Shown here: in pieces, positions 16,373-25,572 of the stretch
Numbering within the stretch: the stretch's first letter is position 1
Layout of the letters: the number at the start of each line of letters is the position of its first letter
NCBI RefSeq assembly: GCF_010468615.1
Contig: NZ_WUEH01000020.1
Location: 1 to 64,000, forward strand
Origin: Pseudodesulfovibrio sp. JC047
GTDB lineage: Bacteria > Desulfobacterota > Desulfovibrionia > Desulfovibrionales > Desulfovibrionaceae
DNA length: 64,000 bases
Direction of reading: 5' to 3'
Program-made: the position numbers and the translations under genes
The notes under the pieces: model-generated
What the model was told of the DNA's origin: nothing
Database searches by the model: none
Seen by the model: the letters and a program-made list of their open reading frames with translations, nothing else

Positions 16373-18097
16373 TTAATCTGAGTGTTCAAGAATATCCTGC
16401 TTGAGCGCCCACAGGATATGATTTTTCAACTGAATTTCATCGACATGGGGCGCAACATGTAAAGCCTTGCGTATCAGGGAGTGAGTGTCAACCGGCTTTC
16501 TTGCAAAAAAAACGAGTTTCTTGATGATTTCCATGTCAATGGATGTCCCCAGTCCCGCATAGATATTCGGAAAATCGCGTCCATGGTAATACGCTTCTCC
16601 GGTACGTCCCGCTTGGAGTACGGTGTCGTCATTCAGGGTTTCACTGGTATAATGGCCAAATAAATGACCAAATTCCGGGGCCAACGGATGCTTGATGTTC
16701 CGCAGCGGGGCGGCGTCCACCGGCTCGTCCCATAGCGTGTCCCACAATTTGACATAGCGGGCGATGGCGGATGGCCAGGAAAAATGGTGTTCGATTCGAA
16801 CGCGTGCGGCGTGCCCCATGGCTTGCCGTTTTTCGCGGGATGCGATCAGCTCCTTGAGCGCTTCGGCCAAGGCCGGGATGGACACCGCCGTGCGTTGGGC
16901 CAGCCGCAGGTGATAGTCGCTGTCAAAGGTCAATGGGGCTTCGAGGTCCACATCTGGGGTGGCTGCGGGACCGATGGTTGGGACGAGCAGTCCGGTTTCG
17001 CCATGCTTCACGATATCCGTGTATCCATCATAGGCCGAGGCCACGACGGGCAGGCCAAAGGCTCCGGCCTCTACCAGCGTGATGCCGAACGTTTCCTGCG
17101 GGTTGTCGGCAATGGAAACGAAAATGTCCGCTGACTGGAAAAGCGTGATTTTTTCTTCGTCATCCGGTCGCACATGGAGGCGCAGGGCAATCCCGGCATT
17201 GGCAGCCAACTTTGTGAGCATGGTGCCGATGTCTTCCTTGTCGTCAACCCATCCCGCCAGGACAATCTCCACATCCTGCGGATTCAGTCCGTCCTGTATC
17301 AATCGGTGGACGGCCCGGATGAGCGGGACGATATCCATTTTGGAATGGTGGGAAATCCGTCCGAAGACCAGGATTCTGACAGGGGTGGCGTCCCGGGGCG
17401 GGCCGGGTGTCAATGCTTCGGCGTCCACGGCCAGTGGAATACGGGCAAGTCGGGGACCCGGATGACTGGTCGGGGTCAGTCCGAATCCATCCCGAAGCCA
17501 TGAAAAATAGTTTTTGACCACTTCCTGCCCGGCTCTGGATGTACAGATGATGCTGTCACGACGTGTGGTGCCGGGCCACAGATGGTGCAGAAACGCGGTT
17601 CCGAAATGGGCATAACTCAAGGAATGGGTCAGGCCGGTGATCGGGAAAATTTCGGCACTGTACCGATTACGCATTCGGGTCAGGAATGGCTGGCTCACGA
17701 TGCAGTCGGACACATGGAAACAGTGATAGTGTGTCTGTGCCAGCATGGTCGGCAGATCCCGGCGGAGCAAAAGTGTGATTCGTCCGGTTTGAAGCAGTGT
17801 GGGAGCGACCGTGAGCAGGGTCTTTTCCAGTTGTTCCTGTTCGTTCTTTCCGGACAGGAAGAAGTGATATTCATCAAAGGGGTCTGCCGTGAGCAGTGCC
17901 TGAAGAAAGGTCGCGTTGGCCACCATTCGTCCCAGAATTGGGCCGGTCTCGAAAAAGGGATCGAGCGTGCCCCATATACGGTGTTTTTTCAGCATACTCT
18001 GGTCAAAACCGTTCCCGCTGCTTTTGTCAATGACTTCCCCCGGACAGGGCACTTTTTTCCGCCTTTCGAGCGGGCTAAAAAAGAAATTGGTATTCAT
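16373..18097 (-). CDS. Glycosyltransferase family 4 protein
   Basis: The 574-residue protein has a GT-B fold. The C-terminal GT1/4 domain carries FGRISHHSKMDIVPLI, then ADIFVSIADNPQETFGITLVEAGAFGLPVVAS, the typical E-x7-E nucleotide-sugar motif. The N-terminal acceptor domain is seen in PILGRMVANATFLQALL. About 150 residues after the GT domain do not match a known family. It lies alone between the AOR operon and a diguanylate cyclase. The acceptor cannot be predicted. The start at 18097 has no clear ribosome site. Confidence 0.85.
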   Translation of the reverse strand: MNTNFFFSPLERRKKVPCPGEVIDKSSGNGFDQSMLKKHRIWGTLDPFFETGPILGRMVANATFLQALLTADPFDEYHFFLSGKNEQEQLEKTLLTVAPTLLQTGRITLLLRRDLPTMLAQTHYHCFHVSDCIVSQPFLTRMRNRYSAEIFPITGLTHSLSYAHFGTAFLHHLWPGTTRRDSIICTSRAGQEVVKNYFSWLRDGFGLTPTSHPGPRLARIPLAVDAEALTPGPPRDATPVRILVFGRISHHSKMDIVPLIRAVHRLIQDGLNPQDVEIVLAGWVDDKEDIGTMLTKLAANAGIALRLHVRPDDEEKITLFQSADIFVSIADNPQETFGITLVEAGAFGLPVVASAYDGYTDIVKHGETGLLVPTIGPAATPDVDLEAPLTFDSDYHLRLAQRTAVSIPALAEALKELIASREKRQAMGHAARVRIEHHFSWPSAIARYVKLWDTLWDEPVDAAPLRNIKHPLAPEFGHLFGHYTSETLNDDTVLQAGRTGEAYYHGRDFPNIYAGLGTSIDMEIIKKLVFFARKPVDTHSLIRKALHVAPHVDEIQLKNHILWALKQDILEHSD

Positions 18098-18249
18098 TTT
18101 TCACATATGAATTCAAGGGATTGTCAACATTATACAACGGCAAGATGTCTTATTGCACTCGATTATCACTCTTTGGCCCCGATCTTGCTCAACTCCTTGT
18201 GCGAGAGGAAAGCTCGTCAAGGTTTTGACATTCAAGGAGACGTGGAGAC

Positions 18250-19752
18250 ATGCCAAGACAATCCATCAAGCAGAAAAGAAGCCCTGAACTCATGTGGGGT
18301 TTGGGACTCGATGACACCCTTGTTCATCAGATAGAAGAGGGCGTCGGGCCTGGATTTCATATTCAGAATTTCCCCACAGATGCCCTGCCTTTGGAAAAGG
18401 ATATTTTTCGGGAAGAAAAGCCCACGGCGGCCTGGATTCCCTGGTCGGTGTGGAGTGATTTCCCTGAATACAAAAAAGCCGAATACCGTGATCAGGACAC
18501 CACACAACGGATTCTGATCCAAAACGAGCAGGATACGCCGTTGGAAATGGACAAGGTGCTGGCCGAAGGGTTTCTCACGGTGGTCAGTATGCCGTTGACC
18601 CGGCCCAAGATTCAGGATGTGTTGTTTCGTGCCAAGGAAGTGACGTCCATGTATTCGGATATTTACCGAATGACGGAAGAGATTCTGCTTGAACGGGAAT
18701 TGTTGGCCAGAAAGACCGATCAGCTGATGTTTCTGAACAAGGTGCTTGCCTCGGCGACCGAAAGTCTGGATGCCTCCACCATCCTCGCCAATGCCAAGGA
18801 CACGCTCGGTCTGGTGCTGCCTATCAAGATGTTGCACGCCGCGTTCTGGAATCATCAGCCCAATTCCGATGTGGCTGATGTCGAAATTTTTCTCAACGGT
18901 GCAATGCCACCGGAAACAGAGTCCGAATGGGTTGAAAACATCATGGGGTCCGCCAATTTCATGGGCAGTGGCCCGGTGAACGGATTCAACATTTTTCACA
19001 CGGATTCCGCCCGGCGGCCCGAGTACGCATTGACGCCCACTCAGGGCAAGTTGGTCACCATGCCGCTCACCGCCGGTCACGAGACCTTTGGCTGTCTTTC
19101 CCTCCTGTGCGAACCCGGCTATCGGCTGGGCAAGGATCAGGTGGAAACATTCCGATCTGCTGTCAACCACATCGGTTTGGCTCTGCGCAACGCTTTGACA
19201 TTCAAGGAAGTGCAACGCCGTGCCGACCACGACGGTCTCACCCGATTGTTCAATCGGCATACCTTTGAAGAGCGGTTGGTGTATGAGATCAAACGCCGCC
19301 GCCGGTACAATCACGATTTGTCGCTGCTGATGGTGGATCTCGATCATTTCAAACAGATCAATGACTCTTACGGACACAAGGCCGGTGATTTGGTGTTGCA
19401 GAAGATCGGGGATATCCTGACCACCTCATTTCGGACCACGGACCTTGCCGCACGCTATGGCGGGGAAGAATTCGTGGTGCTCCTGCCGCACACTTCGGAA
19501 GAAGCGGCCTGGAAATTGGCGGAACGCGTCCGGTCAATCATTGAAGCGTGCAATTTCCATTTTGACGGCCATGATTTTACCATCACCGCGTCCATTGGCG
19601 TGGCCTCGGTGGAAGGCGGCGCATTGACCACCAATGACGACCTCGTCATCAAGGCGGACAAGGCCCTGTATCAGGCGAAAAATAACGGTCGAAACATGGT
19701 TGTGGTTTCGGGACAGAAGACTACCGATAGAGATCGTTCGGCCATGCAATAA
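18250..19752 (+). CDS. Diguanylate cyclase with GAF-like sensor (GGDEF)
   Basis: The 500-residue protein makes cyclic di-GMP. The C-terminal GGDEF domain is complete: DGLTRLFNRHTFEERL, MVDLDHFKQINDSYGH, the signature GGEEF in RYGGEEFVVLLP, and an inhibitory I-site RxxD (RTTD) five residues before it. The middle (about 155-320) looks like a GAF domain (SLDASTILANAKDTLGLVLP ... GLALRNAL). The N-terminal 130 residues are not recognised. No transmembrane segment, so it senses a cytoplasmic signal. GGAGAC precedes the ATG. A terminator follows. Confidence 0.92.
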   Translation: MPRQSIKQKRSPELMWGLGLDDTLVHQIEEGVGPGFHIQNFPTDALPLEKDIFREEKPTAAWIPWSVWSDFPEYKKAEYRDQDTTQRILIQNEQDTPLEMDKVLAEGFLTVVSMPLTRPKIQDVLFRAKEVTSMYSDIYRMTEEILLERELLARKTDQLMFLNKVLASATESLDASTILANAKDTLGLVLPIKMLHAAFWNHQPNSDVADVEIFLNGAMPPETESEWVENIMGSANFMGSGPVNGFNIFHTDSARRPEYALTPTQGKLVTMPLTAGHETFGCLSLLCEPGYRLGKDQVETFRSAVNHIGLALRNALTFKEVQRRADHDGLTRLFNRHTFEERLVYEIKRRRRYNHDLSLLMVDLDHFKQINDSYGHKAGDLVLQKIGDILTTSFRTTDLAARYGGEEFVVLLPHTSEEAAWKLAERVRSIIEACNFHFDGHDFTITASIGVASVEGGALTTNDDLVIKADKALYQAKNNGRNMVVVSGQKTTDRDRSAMQ

Positions 19753-19768
19753 GACACATCGAATTCAC

Positions 19769-19806
19769 AGCCCCTGTTTCCATTTGGACGCAGGGGCTTT
19801 TTGTTT
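19769..19806 (+). terminator. Rho-independent terminator
   Basis: AGCCCCTG pairs with CAGGGGCT around a 14-base loop, followed by TTTTTGTTTTTTT, just after the diguanylate cyclase. Confidence 0.9.
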
Positions 19807-19897
19807 TTTTAGGGGATGAAAGAGTGTGTATACGTCGTTTTTCCGGTGGCGGCCTCTTTGAAAAGAGCGAGATCGGTCGGTCAGACGATGGTTTTGG

Positions 19898-21256
19898 TCA
19901 TCGTTTCCCTTGAAGGATCATTTTCCATTTTCGAGATGCTTCCCAACTGAACCCTCCGGGCACACAGGGCCAAATGGAATTGTTCTGGAACAGCGGGTCT
20001 TCGGCCAACGGATAGGGGCTGGCGGCGCAGGCGGTTTCAAACATGGGTGAACCGGGAATCGGGGTATATTGCGCCAGATGTGGTCGGAATCCATAGGCTC
20101 GAACATGGGCCACGGCCTGAGCCACATTGTCATAGTCCTGATTCGGCAGGCCAAACAGGATATAGACCCCGATATCGTCGAGGTCGAATCCCGCATCCAG
20201 CAGATTCCGCGCACCGGCTTCCCATTCTTCCCGGGTGAGCTTCACGTCGTTACGATGGTCGAAATCCGTGGTTTCCAGCCCCAGTCTGACCGTGTGCAAT
20301 CCCGCTGCCTTGAGCCGTTGGCAGACCTCGGGCGTCAATCGGCGGATGTGCATGGCGTTGGGCGTATGCAGTCGCAATCCCGGAGTCTTTTCAATGATTC
20401 CGTCCAACACCGGCCAGAGCCATTTCTTTGGATTGACCAATAACGCATCGTCATAAAAAGAGAAATCGCGGACACCCCGGTCGTATTCCGATTGGATGGA
20501 GCGCATGATCGCTTCAGGTGATCCCTGACAGAATTGGGGGTAGAGCGCATGGCTGGCACAATATTCACATGAAAAAGGGCAGCCCCGTGAACCGAGGATG
20601 ATGGAGTATCGAGGGTTCTCGTACAAGTCGAGAGCTAATGAAAGTCCTGCATTATCAGGTATTTGCGGTGTGTCAAAACCAATCAATTTCCAAAAGGCCG
20701 CCCAGTTGTCTGGTCGTTCCAGTGGTCCTTGTTGGATAGAGGCGTCGGCATGGACCGTGGCGTGTTCCGAACACAGGGTGGCGTATCCACCGCCAATAAA
20801 ACGGGGAACATCGGGCCACAGCTCGGCGGCCATGGTCAGGACGTCCAACGCGCCCGGATACCAATAGGTCATGATGGATGAGACGAGCACGGCATCGGGC
20901 CGGGGGTCGAGTGCGGCCAGTGCTTCGTGAACCTGTTCGTGCGGCAGGCCATATCGGGAGAATCGACGTTCCATGAACGAGAGGTTGTCCGGGAGCGGAA
21001 TGGTTTCCTTTGGATAATGGCCGGTGCCGTATTTGCCGGGTTTTGGCCAATGCACATCATTCCATGAAGGAGACAGGCAGTCCATCAGGGCCACGGAGGC
21101 TCCGGCACTGCGAACCATGTCCAGACAGGCGAGCAGCCCGACGGGCCGGGACCAGACATTAAAGGCCGCGAAATCGTGAATCCATGGATTGATGCCGAGA
21201 ATGCGGGGACCGTTTCCTTCGGTCCAGGAAATGTGAGGGAATTCGGGAAGGGCCAC
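19898..21256 (-). CDS. Radical SAM protein with B12-binding-like N terminus
   Basis: The 452-residue protein has the radical SAM cluster motif CPFSCEYC (Cys-x3-Cys-x2-Cys) and later FYDDALLVNP and LGLETTDFDHR. The N-terminal 150 residues resemble the cobalamin-binding domain that precedes many such enzymes (RPVGLLACLDMVRSAGASVALMDC), but a clear DxHxxG is not seen. The start is a GTG with no strong ribosome site, five bases after the stop of the small membrane protein gene, which suggests coupled translation. The reaction cannot be inferred. It is the last gene of a four-gene operon. Confidence 0.85.
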   Translation of the reverse strand: MALPEFPHISWTEGNGPRILGINPWIHDFAAFNVWSRPVGLLACLDMVRSAGASVALMDCLSPSWNDVHWPKPGKYGTGHYPKETIPLPDNLSFMERRFSRYGLPHEQVHEALAALDPRPDAVLVSSIMTYWYPGALDVLTMAAELWPDVPRFIGGGYATLCSEHATVHADASIQQGPLERPDNWAAFWKLIGFDTPQIPDNAGLSLALDLYENPRYSIILGSRGCPFSCEYCASHALYPQFCQGSPEAIMRSIQSEYDRGVRDFSFYDDALLVNPKKWLWPVLDGIIEKTPGLRLHTPNAMHIRRLTPEVCQRLKAAGLHTVRLGLETTDFDHRNDVKLTREEWEAGARNLLDAGFDLDDIGVYILFGLPNQDYDNVAQAVAHVRAYGFRPHLAQYTPIPGSPMFETACAASPYPLAEDPLFQNNSIWPCVPGGFSWEASRKWKMILQGKR

Positions 21257-21260
21257 AGCG

Positions 21261-21437
21261 TCACCGTGTCAGGAAATTGGAAAGAATAGATAATCCGAGC
21301 ATGAGAATAACCAGGATCAACAGTATGTTGGTCCATTTGTCACGCCGGTAGGCCCGTTCGGATTTGGACTTGGTGAACTGGCTGAGGATGAGAAAAATCA
21401 AGCCGAGGACGATGATGAGTTTCATGAACAGGCCCAT
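21261..21437 (-). CDS. Small membrane protein, 58 residues
   Basis: A short frame with GGAGAG seven bases before the ATG. It starts four bases after the pgeF stop and ends five bases before the radical SAM start, so it fits exactly into the operon. The product has two transmembrane segments (about residues 3-19 and 38-56, KLIIVLGLIFLILSQF and ILLILVILMLGLSILS) joined by a positively charged loop (KSKSERAYRRDKW). This suggests a hairpin with the loop in the cytoplasm. No family is recognised. Confidence 0.75.
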   Translation of the reverse strand: MGLFMKLIIVLGLIFLILSQFTKSKSERAYRRDKWTNILLILVILMLGLSILSNFLTR

Positions 21438-21440
21438 ACA

Positions 21441-22208
21441 TTACTCTCCGCGTATCCAGATAATCCCCGCCTGTCTGCCGGTATCCCGGTTCGGGGTGGT
21501 GTTTGTTTTGCGATAGGAAAAAAAGGTGTCGTCCAGCCCCATGGTACAGAGATTCATCCCGAAAATCTGTGATTCAGGCACGCCCGCGTCTATCAATTGA
21601 TCGCGGGTCATACGCCACAGATCGACCGTCTTGTTTCCCGGGGTGAAATAGCGAGTGAATTCCGGGCCGAAATCCGTATCGAAATTGACGAATTCGGCGG
21701 CATCAGGCCCAAGGGACGGGCCGCGCACGGCAAAAACATCCTTGGGAACCAGTCCGTAGTGGTCGCAGAACCGACGGACTCCGGAACCGGGGAAATTCAT
21801 TCTGTTTCCACGCCATCCGGCATGGAGTCCGGCAATGTATTTTCCGGAACGGTGGGCCAGTAGAATGGGTTGGCAGTCAGCGGTCTTGATGACCAGTCCC
21901 ACACCCGGTGTCGAGGTCGTGACGCCGTCGCCGTCCAGCGAGGCATGGACATCAGGAGGCGTGGAATCAGGGTCGAAATGGATGACATCTCCATGAATCT
22001 GGTTCAATTCGCACCAGCCGGAGAGGCCCAGACGGTCGAAGAGAGCCTGTCGATTGGTGCGGACCGCTGTTGGGTCGTCGTTGACGTCATAGGACAGGTT
22101 CGCAGAGTCGTGCGGTGGTTCGGAGACCCCGCCCCGCCGGGACGTGAACGCGCAGGCAACGCCTGGAATGTCATAGAATTGGTAGGGAAAAAACGCTATG
22201 GCCGCCAT
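21441..22208 (-). CDS. pgeF: PgeF/YfiH-family multicopper-like hydrolase (DUF152)
   Basis: Members act on purine nucleosides or remove wrongly placed L-Ser in peptidoglycan precursors (PgeF of E. coli). The 255-residue protein shows the conserved features: FTSRRGGVSEPP, a His in NQIHGDVIH, the metal-binding Cys in KTADCQPILL, and His in AGLHAGWRGN. Its start overlaps the end of the formyltetrahydrofolate ligase gene by 13 bases. The overlap, and the closely spaced genes after it, define one operon. Confidence 0.9.
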   Translation of the reverse strand: MAAIAFFPYQFYDIPGVACAFTSRRGGVSEPPHDSANLSYDVNDDPTAVRTNRQALFDRLGLSGWCELNQIHGDVIHFDPDSTPPDVHASLDGDGVTTSTPGVGLVIKTADCQPILLAHRSGKYIAGLHAGWRGNRMNFPGSGVRRFCDHYGLVPKDVFAVRGPSLGPDAAEFVNFDTDFGPEFTRYFTPGNKTVDLWRMTRDQLIDAGVPESQIFGMNLCTMGLDDTFFSYRKTNTTPNRDTGRQAGIIWIRGE

Positions 22209-22777
22209 ATTTCCTCATCAGTACAGATTATGTCAACGGGGATGTCCCATGGCTGAACCGGCAGGGCATCGATCAATTGAAAAGCGTATCCCACCCCGAC
22301 TTTTACGGTGTCTCGCATGGCATCACCGGCAAGCAGCCGATCGTAGTAGCCGCCGCCATATCCGAGTCGGTATCCGTGCCGGTCAAAACAGACTGCCGGT
22401 ATGATGGCGAGATCCGGCGTACACGAGGCCACGGGCGGGCATCGCTTGGCGTCCGGTTCAAGAATGGAAAATGCGCCCGGAATCAGGTCGTCCTCGCATG
22501 AGGCGCAGGCAATGTCCATATGGCCGTATTCGTCCGGGCGACATCGGGGCATGAGGACCCGGCATGACCGATCCCACAATTCTTTGACTAGCGGCCGGAC
22601 ATCCAATTCTTCCCGAACCGGCCAGTACAGCAGAACCTCTTTGGCCGAGTGCCATATATCCAGAGAACGGACATGTTCTCCGGCGGCGTGGCTGCGATTC
22701 TGGCCCCAGGAAGGGGAGAGTGCAGCGCGTCGTTTTCGCAGGGCGGTTCGCAATTGCTGTTTGTCCATATCCGTCAT
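22196..22777 (-). CDS. 5-formyltetrahydrofolate cyclo-ligase
   Basis: ATP-dependent conversion of 5-formyl-THF to 5,10-methenyl-THF, recovering a folate side product. The 193-residue protein has the family start LRTALRKRRAALSP, PVREELDVRPL, and the nucleotide/Mg motif DRHGYRLGYGGGYYDRLL. ATG codons at 22777 and 22768 are both possible. It is the first gene of the operon leading to pgeF, the small membrane protein and the radical SAM protein. Confidence 0.93.
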   Translation of the reverse strand: MTDMDKQQLRTALRKRRAALSPSWGQNRSHAAGEHVRSLDIWHSAKEVLLYWPVREELDVRPLVKELWDRSCRVLMPRCRPDEYGHMDIACASCEDDLIPGAFSILEPDAKRCPPVASCTPDLAIIPAVCFDRHGYRLGYGGGYYDRLLAGDAMRDTVKVGVGYAFQLIDALPVQPWDIPVDIICTDEEIWRP

Positions 22778-22899
22778 GGCGTGAGCCTACCACGCACGCT
22801 ACGGACAATCCAGCGCGGAGAATATCCCCGCTTGGGTTTCGGTGCATCTTGTTGTATCGTGGCCAACGGTATCAATACAACTGATTGCGCGGGGTAACG

Positions 22900-24279
22900 A
22901 TGGCTGCAAACATACTGGTTCTCGACGACGAAAAAAATTATCTGCTCATTCTGGAAACCATCCTTGAAGACGAGGGATACACGGTCACCACCCTGTCCGA
23001 CCCCGAAATGGGGCTGGCCTATCTCGAAGATTCCGAGGTGGACATCATCCTGACCGACATGAAAATGCCCGGTTTGACGGGGCAGGACGTGTTGGAACAG
23101 TGCAAAAAGAAGTACCCGCATATTCCGGTGCTCATCATGACCGCTTTCGGGTCCATCGAAGCTGCGGTCGAGGCCATGCGGATCGGTGCATTCGATTACA
23201 TTACCAAGCCCTTTGCCAACGAAGAACTGTTGCTGTCCATTTCCAAGGCCAAACAATTCGCGGCCACGCAACAGGAAAATATCCGGTTGAAACGGGAAAT
23301 CAGGGACCGATACTCCAAGGACAACATCATTGCGCGTGGCAAGGGAATGCAGCAGGTCATGGATATGGTGGATCGTGCTGCGCCGTCCAAGTCTACGGTG
23401 CTCATTCTGGGAGAATCCGGCACGGGTAAAGAGCTGATTGCCCGGTCCATTCATACTTCGTCACCGCGTCGGGAAGCCCCTTTTGTCACGGTCAACTGCA
23501 TGGCTCTTAATCCCGGGGTGCTTGAATCCGAATTGTTCGGCCATGAAAAGGGGTCCTTTACCGGAGCCATGGCCATGCGCAAAGGCCGTTTTGAACAGGC
23601 CAACAAGGGCACCCTATTTCTCGATGAAATCGGTGAACTGACCCCGGAACTTCAGGTCAAACTGTTGCGCGTGCTTCAGGAGCATCAGATAGAACGGGTG
23701 GGCGGCACGGAAACCATTGATGTGGATATCCGCATCGTGGCCGCGACCAACAAGAATTTGCAGGAAGCGGTGTCCAAAGGCGAATTTCGGGAAGATTTAT
23801 TCTATCGGCTCAATGTGGTGTCTCTGTTCATTCCGCCGCTGCGGGAACGGCGTGAAGACATTCCCTTGCTGGCTGCGCATTTTCTGGAAAAATACAACAA
23901 GGAAAATTCGGTGGAGATCAATGGCTTTTCCGCCGGAGCCATGGATTACCTCTCCGCCTACGAATGGCCCGGCAATGTCCGTCAGCTCGAAAACGTGGTT
24001 GAACGATGCACGGTGCTGGCTCGCACGGACACCATTCATGCCGACGATTTGCCGCCAGAAATCAAGGATGAGGAAGCCCAGTTCAAATCCGCTGTCGATC
24101 TGTTGCCGACCAAATTGAATCTGGCGGACACCATGGACAAGATCGAAGGGGCGTTGGTCAAACGCGCTTTGGTCAGAACCGATTTTGTCCAGGTCAAGGC
24201 CGCTAAAATGCTCGGTCTGTCCAAGTCGAATCTTCAATATAAACTCAAGAAATACAGCCTGTCCGGCAAAGCGAAATAA
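22900..24279 (+). CDS. Sigma-54-dependent response regulator (NtrC family)
   Basis: The 459-residue protein has three domains. The receiver (1-120) has the phospho-acceptor Asp in DIILTDMKMPG and the Lys in YITKPF. The AAA+ activator domain has Walker A GESGTGKELIA, a sigma-54 loop EKGSFTGA (GSFTGA instead of GAFTGA), Walker B FLDEIGEL and the arginine region REDLFYRLNVV. The C-terminal Fis-type HTH reads AAKMLGLSKSNLQYKLKKY. The ATG at 22900 follows GGGG; a TTG at 22885 is an alternative. No histidine kinase gene is adjacent, so the partner is elsewhere. It is translationally tied to the ATP-grasp gene. Confidence 0.93.
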   Translation: MAANILVLDDEKNYLLILETILEDEGYTVTTLSDPEMGLAYLEDSEVDIILTDMKMPGLTGQDVLEQCKKKYPHIPVLIMTAFGSIEAAVEAMRIGAFDYITKPFANEELLLSISKAKQFAATQQENIRLKREIRDRYSKDNIIARGKGMQQVMDMVDRAAPSKSTVLILGESGTGKELIARSIHTSSPRREAPFVTVNCMALNPGVLESELFGHEKGSFTGAMAMRKGRFEQANKGTLFLDEIGELTPELQVKLLRVLQEHQIERVGGTETIDVDIRIVAATNKNLQEAVSKGEFREDLFYRLNVVSLFIPPLRERREDIPLLAAHFLEKYNKENSVEINGFSAGAMDYLSAYEWPGNVRQLENVVERCTVLARTDTIHADDLPPEIKDEEAQFKSAVDLLPTKLNLADTMDKIEGALVKRALVRTDFVQVKAAKMLGLSKSNLQYKLKKYSLSGKAK

Positions 24280-25443
24280 ATGTTTCTTCTCGACGCTCCC
24301 TATGTTTCCGATTTCCTGAAAAAAGCGGTCAGCGAACTCGGTCAGTCGGTTTTGGACACCCCAGAAGCTCGGAGGCTTGTCGGCGACACCGGGCTGGATT
24401 TCATGGATATTGCGACATTTACGTCCCGCCTTGAAGCCGGGGAAAAGGTGCTGACCAACTCGGAGAATGCGCTTGAGCATGTCATTCGTTGTGGTGGCGA
24501 GTCCGATCTGGCCCGGCAGATCGATATCTGCAAGGACAAGGCCCTGTTCCGCGAGACCGTGGCCGACCTGCACCCCCACTATCGATTCATGCGAGTTCCC
24601 TTCGAGGATCTCGAATCGTTTGATCTTTCGTCCATGCCGTGTCCGTTTGTGGTCAAACCGGCACGGGGATTTTTCAGTCTTGGCGTGCATGTGGTTGCCA
24701 CCCCGGACGATTGGCCCGATGTCGTGGCCGCCATCCACGAGGAACGGGCGGCCATGAACGCCGAATATCCCGAAGACGTGGTCAACTCCGCCGAGTTCAT
24801 CGTGGAACAGTGCATTGATGGAACGGAATACGCCATTGACGTCTTTTATGACGAGCAGGGTGACGCCGTGATTACCAACATCCTGCATCACCATTTCATT
24901 TCCGAAGACGACGTTTCGGATCGGCTGTACTACACGTCCACCGCCATCATGAAAACATGGCTGCTCCCGTTTTCCGAGTATGTGTCCGCCGTGGGACACG
25001 CCTGTGATTTTCGCAATTTCGCCACGCATATCGAAGTCCGCGTGACTGCCGACGGAGATATCATTCCCATTGAGGCCAATCCGCTCCGGTTCGCAGGATG
25101 GTGTGTGGCGGATATCACGTCTCACGCCTGGGGTTTCAATCCTTACGCGTGCTATTTCAAGTCATTGCGTCCGGATTGGGATGCCATCTTGGATGGGCAG
25201 GAAGATCGTGTCACCGCCATGGTCATCGGCGATTTCGTACCGGGTGCGGATCGGGACCGTGTCGTGTCCATTGATTACGACGGATTTTGCGACCTTTTCC
25301 CGACCGTCCTTGAAGTGCGAAAAATCGATTACCGGGCATATCCGGTCTTTGCCTTTGTTTTTGCTCAGATGAACGAAACAGAACTCGCGGAATTGAAGAC
25401 CGCCATTGCCAGTGACTTCAGCCGATTCGTGGTCATGAAATAG
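24280..25443 (+). CDS. ATP-grasp domain protein
   Basis: The 387-residue protein has an ATP-grasp fold: CPFVVKPARGFFSLGV for the ATP-binding strand, SAEFIVEQCIDGTEYAID for the adenine region, and HIEVRVTADGDIIPIEANPLR for the metal-binding Glu/Asn. It should ligate a carboxylate to an amine or similar nucleophile using ATP. The substrate is unknown. The ATG directly follows the stop of the NtrC-type regulator with no gap, so translation is probably coupled. The start has no separate ribosome site. Confidence 0.85.
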   Translation: MFLLDAPYVSDFLKKAVSELGQSVLDTPEARRLVGDTGLDFMDIATFTSRLEAGEKVLTNSENALEHVIRCGGESDLARQIDICKDKALFRETVADLHPHYRFMRVPFEDLESFDLSSMPCPFVVKPARGFFSLGVHVVATPDDWPDVVAAIHEERAAMNAEYPEDVVNSAEFIVEQCIDGTEYAIDVFYDEQGDAVITNILHHHFISEDDVSDRLYYTSTAIMKTWLLPFSEYVSAVGHACDFRNFATHIEVRVTADGDIIPIEANPLRFAGWCVADITSHAWGFNPYACYFKSLRPDWDAILDGQEDRVTAMVIGDFVPGADRDRVVSIDYDGFCDLFPTVLEVRKIDYRAYPVFAFVFAQMNETELAELKTAIASDFSRFVVMK

Positions 25444-25572
25444 GCGGAATCTCCCGATTGGAAAGCGTTCGGCCACGCTGTTTGGAAAGGAGGCACTTCG
25501 TTTTGTGTTCCCGGTGCGGCGTGTGTATTTCTCCGCTTGCTTCACTGTGTCACTCGGACTACCATTTATTTC

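Noticed and set aside
18232-19377. 381-codon open frame opposite the diguanylate cyclase
   Set aside because: The plus strand holds an intact GGDEF protein; the minus frame has no domain.
23797-25125. 442-codon open frame on the minus strand
   Set aside because: It lies opposite the NtrC-type and ATP-grasp genes, whose motifs are clear. Its product has shadow composition (rich in His, Gly, Arg) and no domain.
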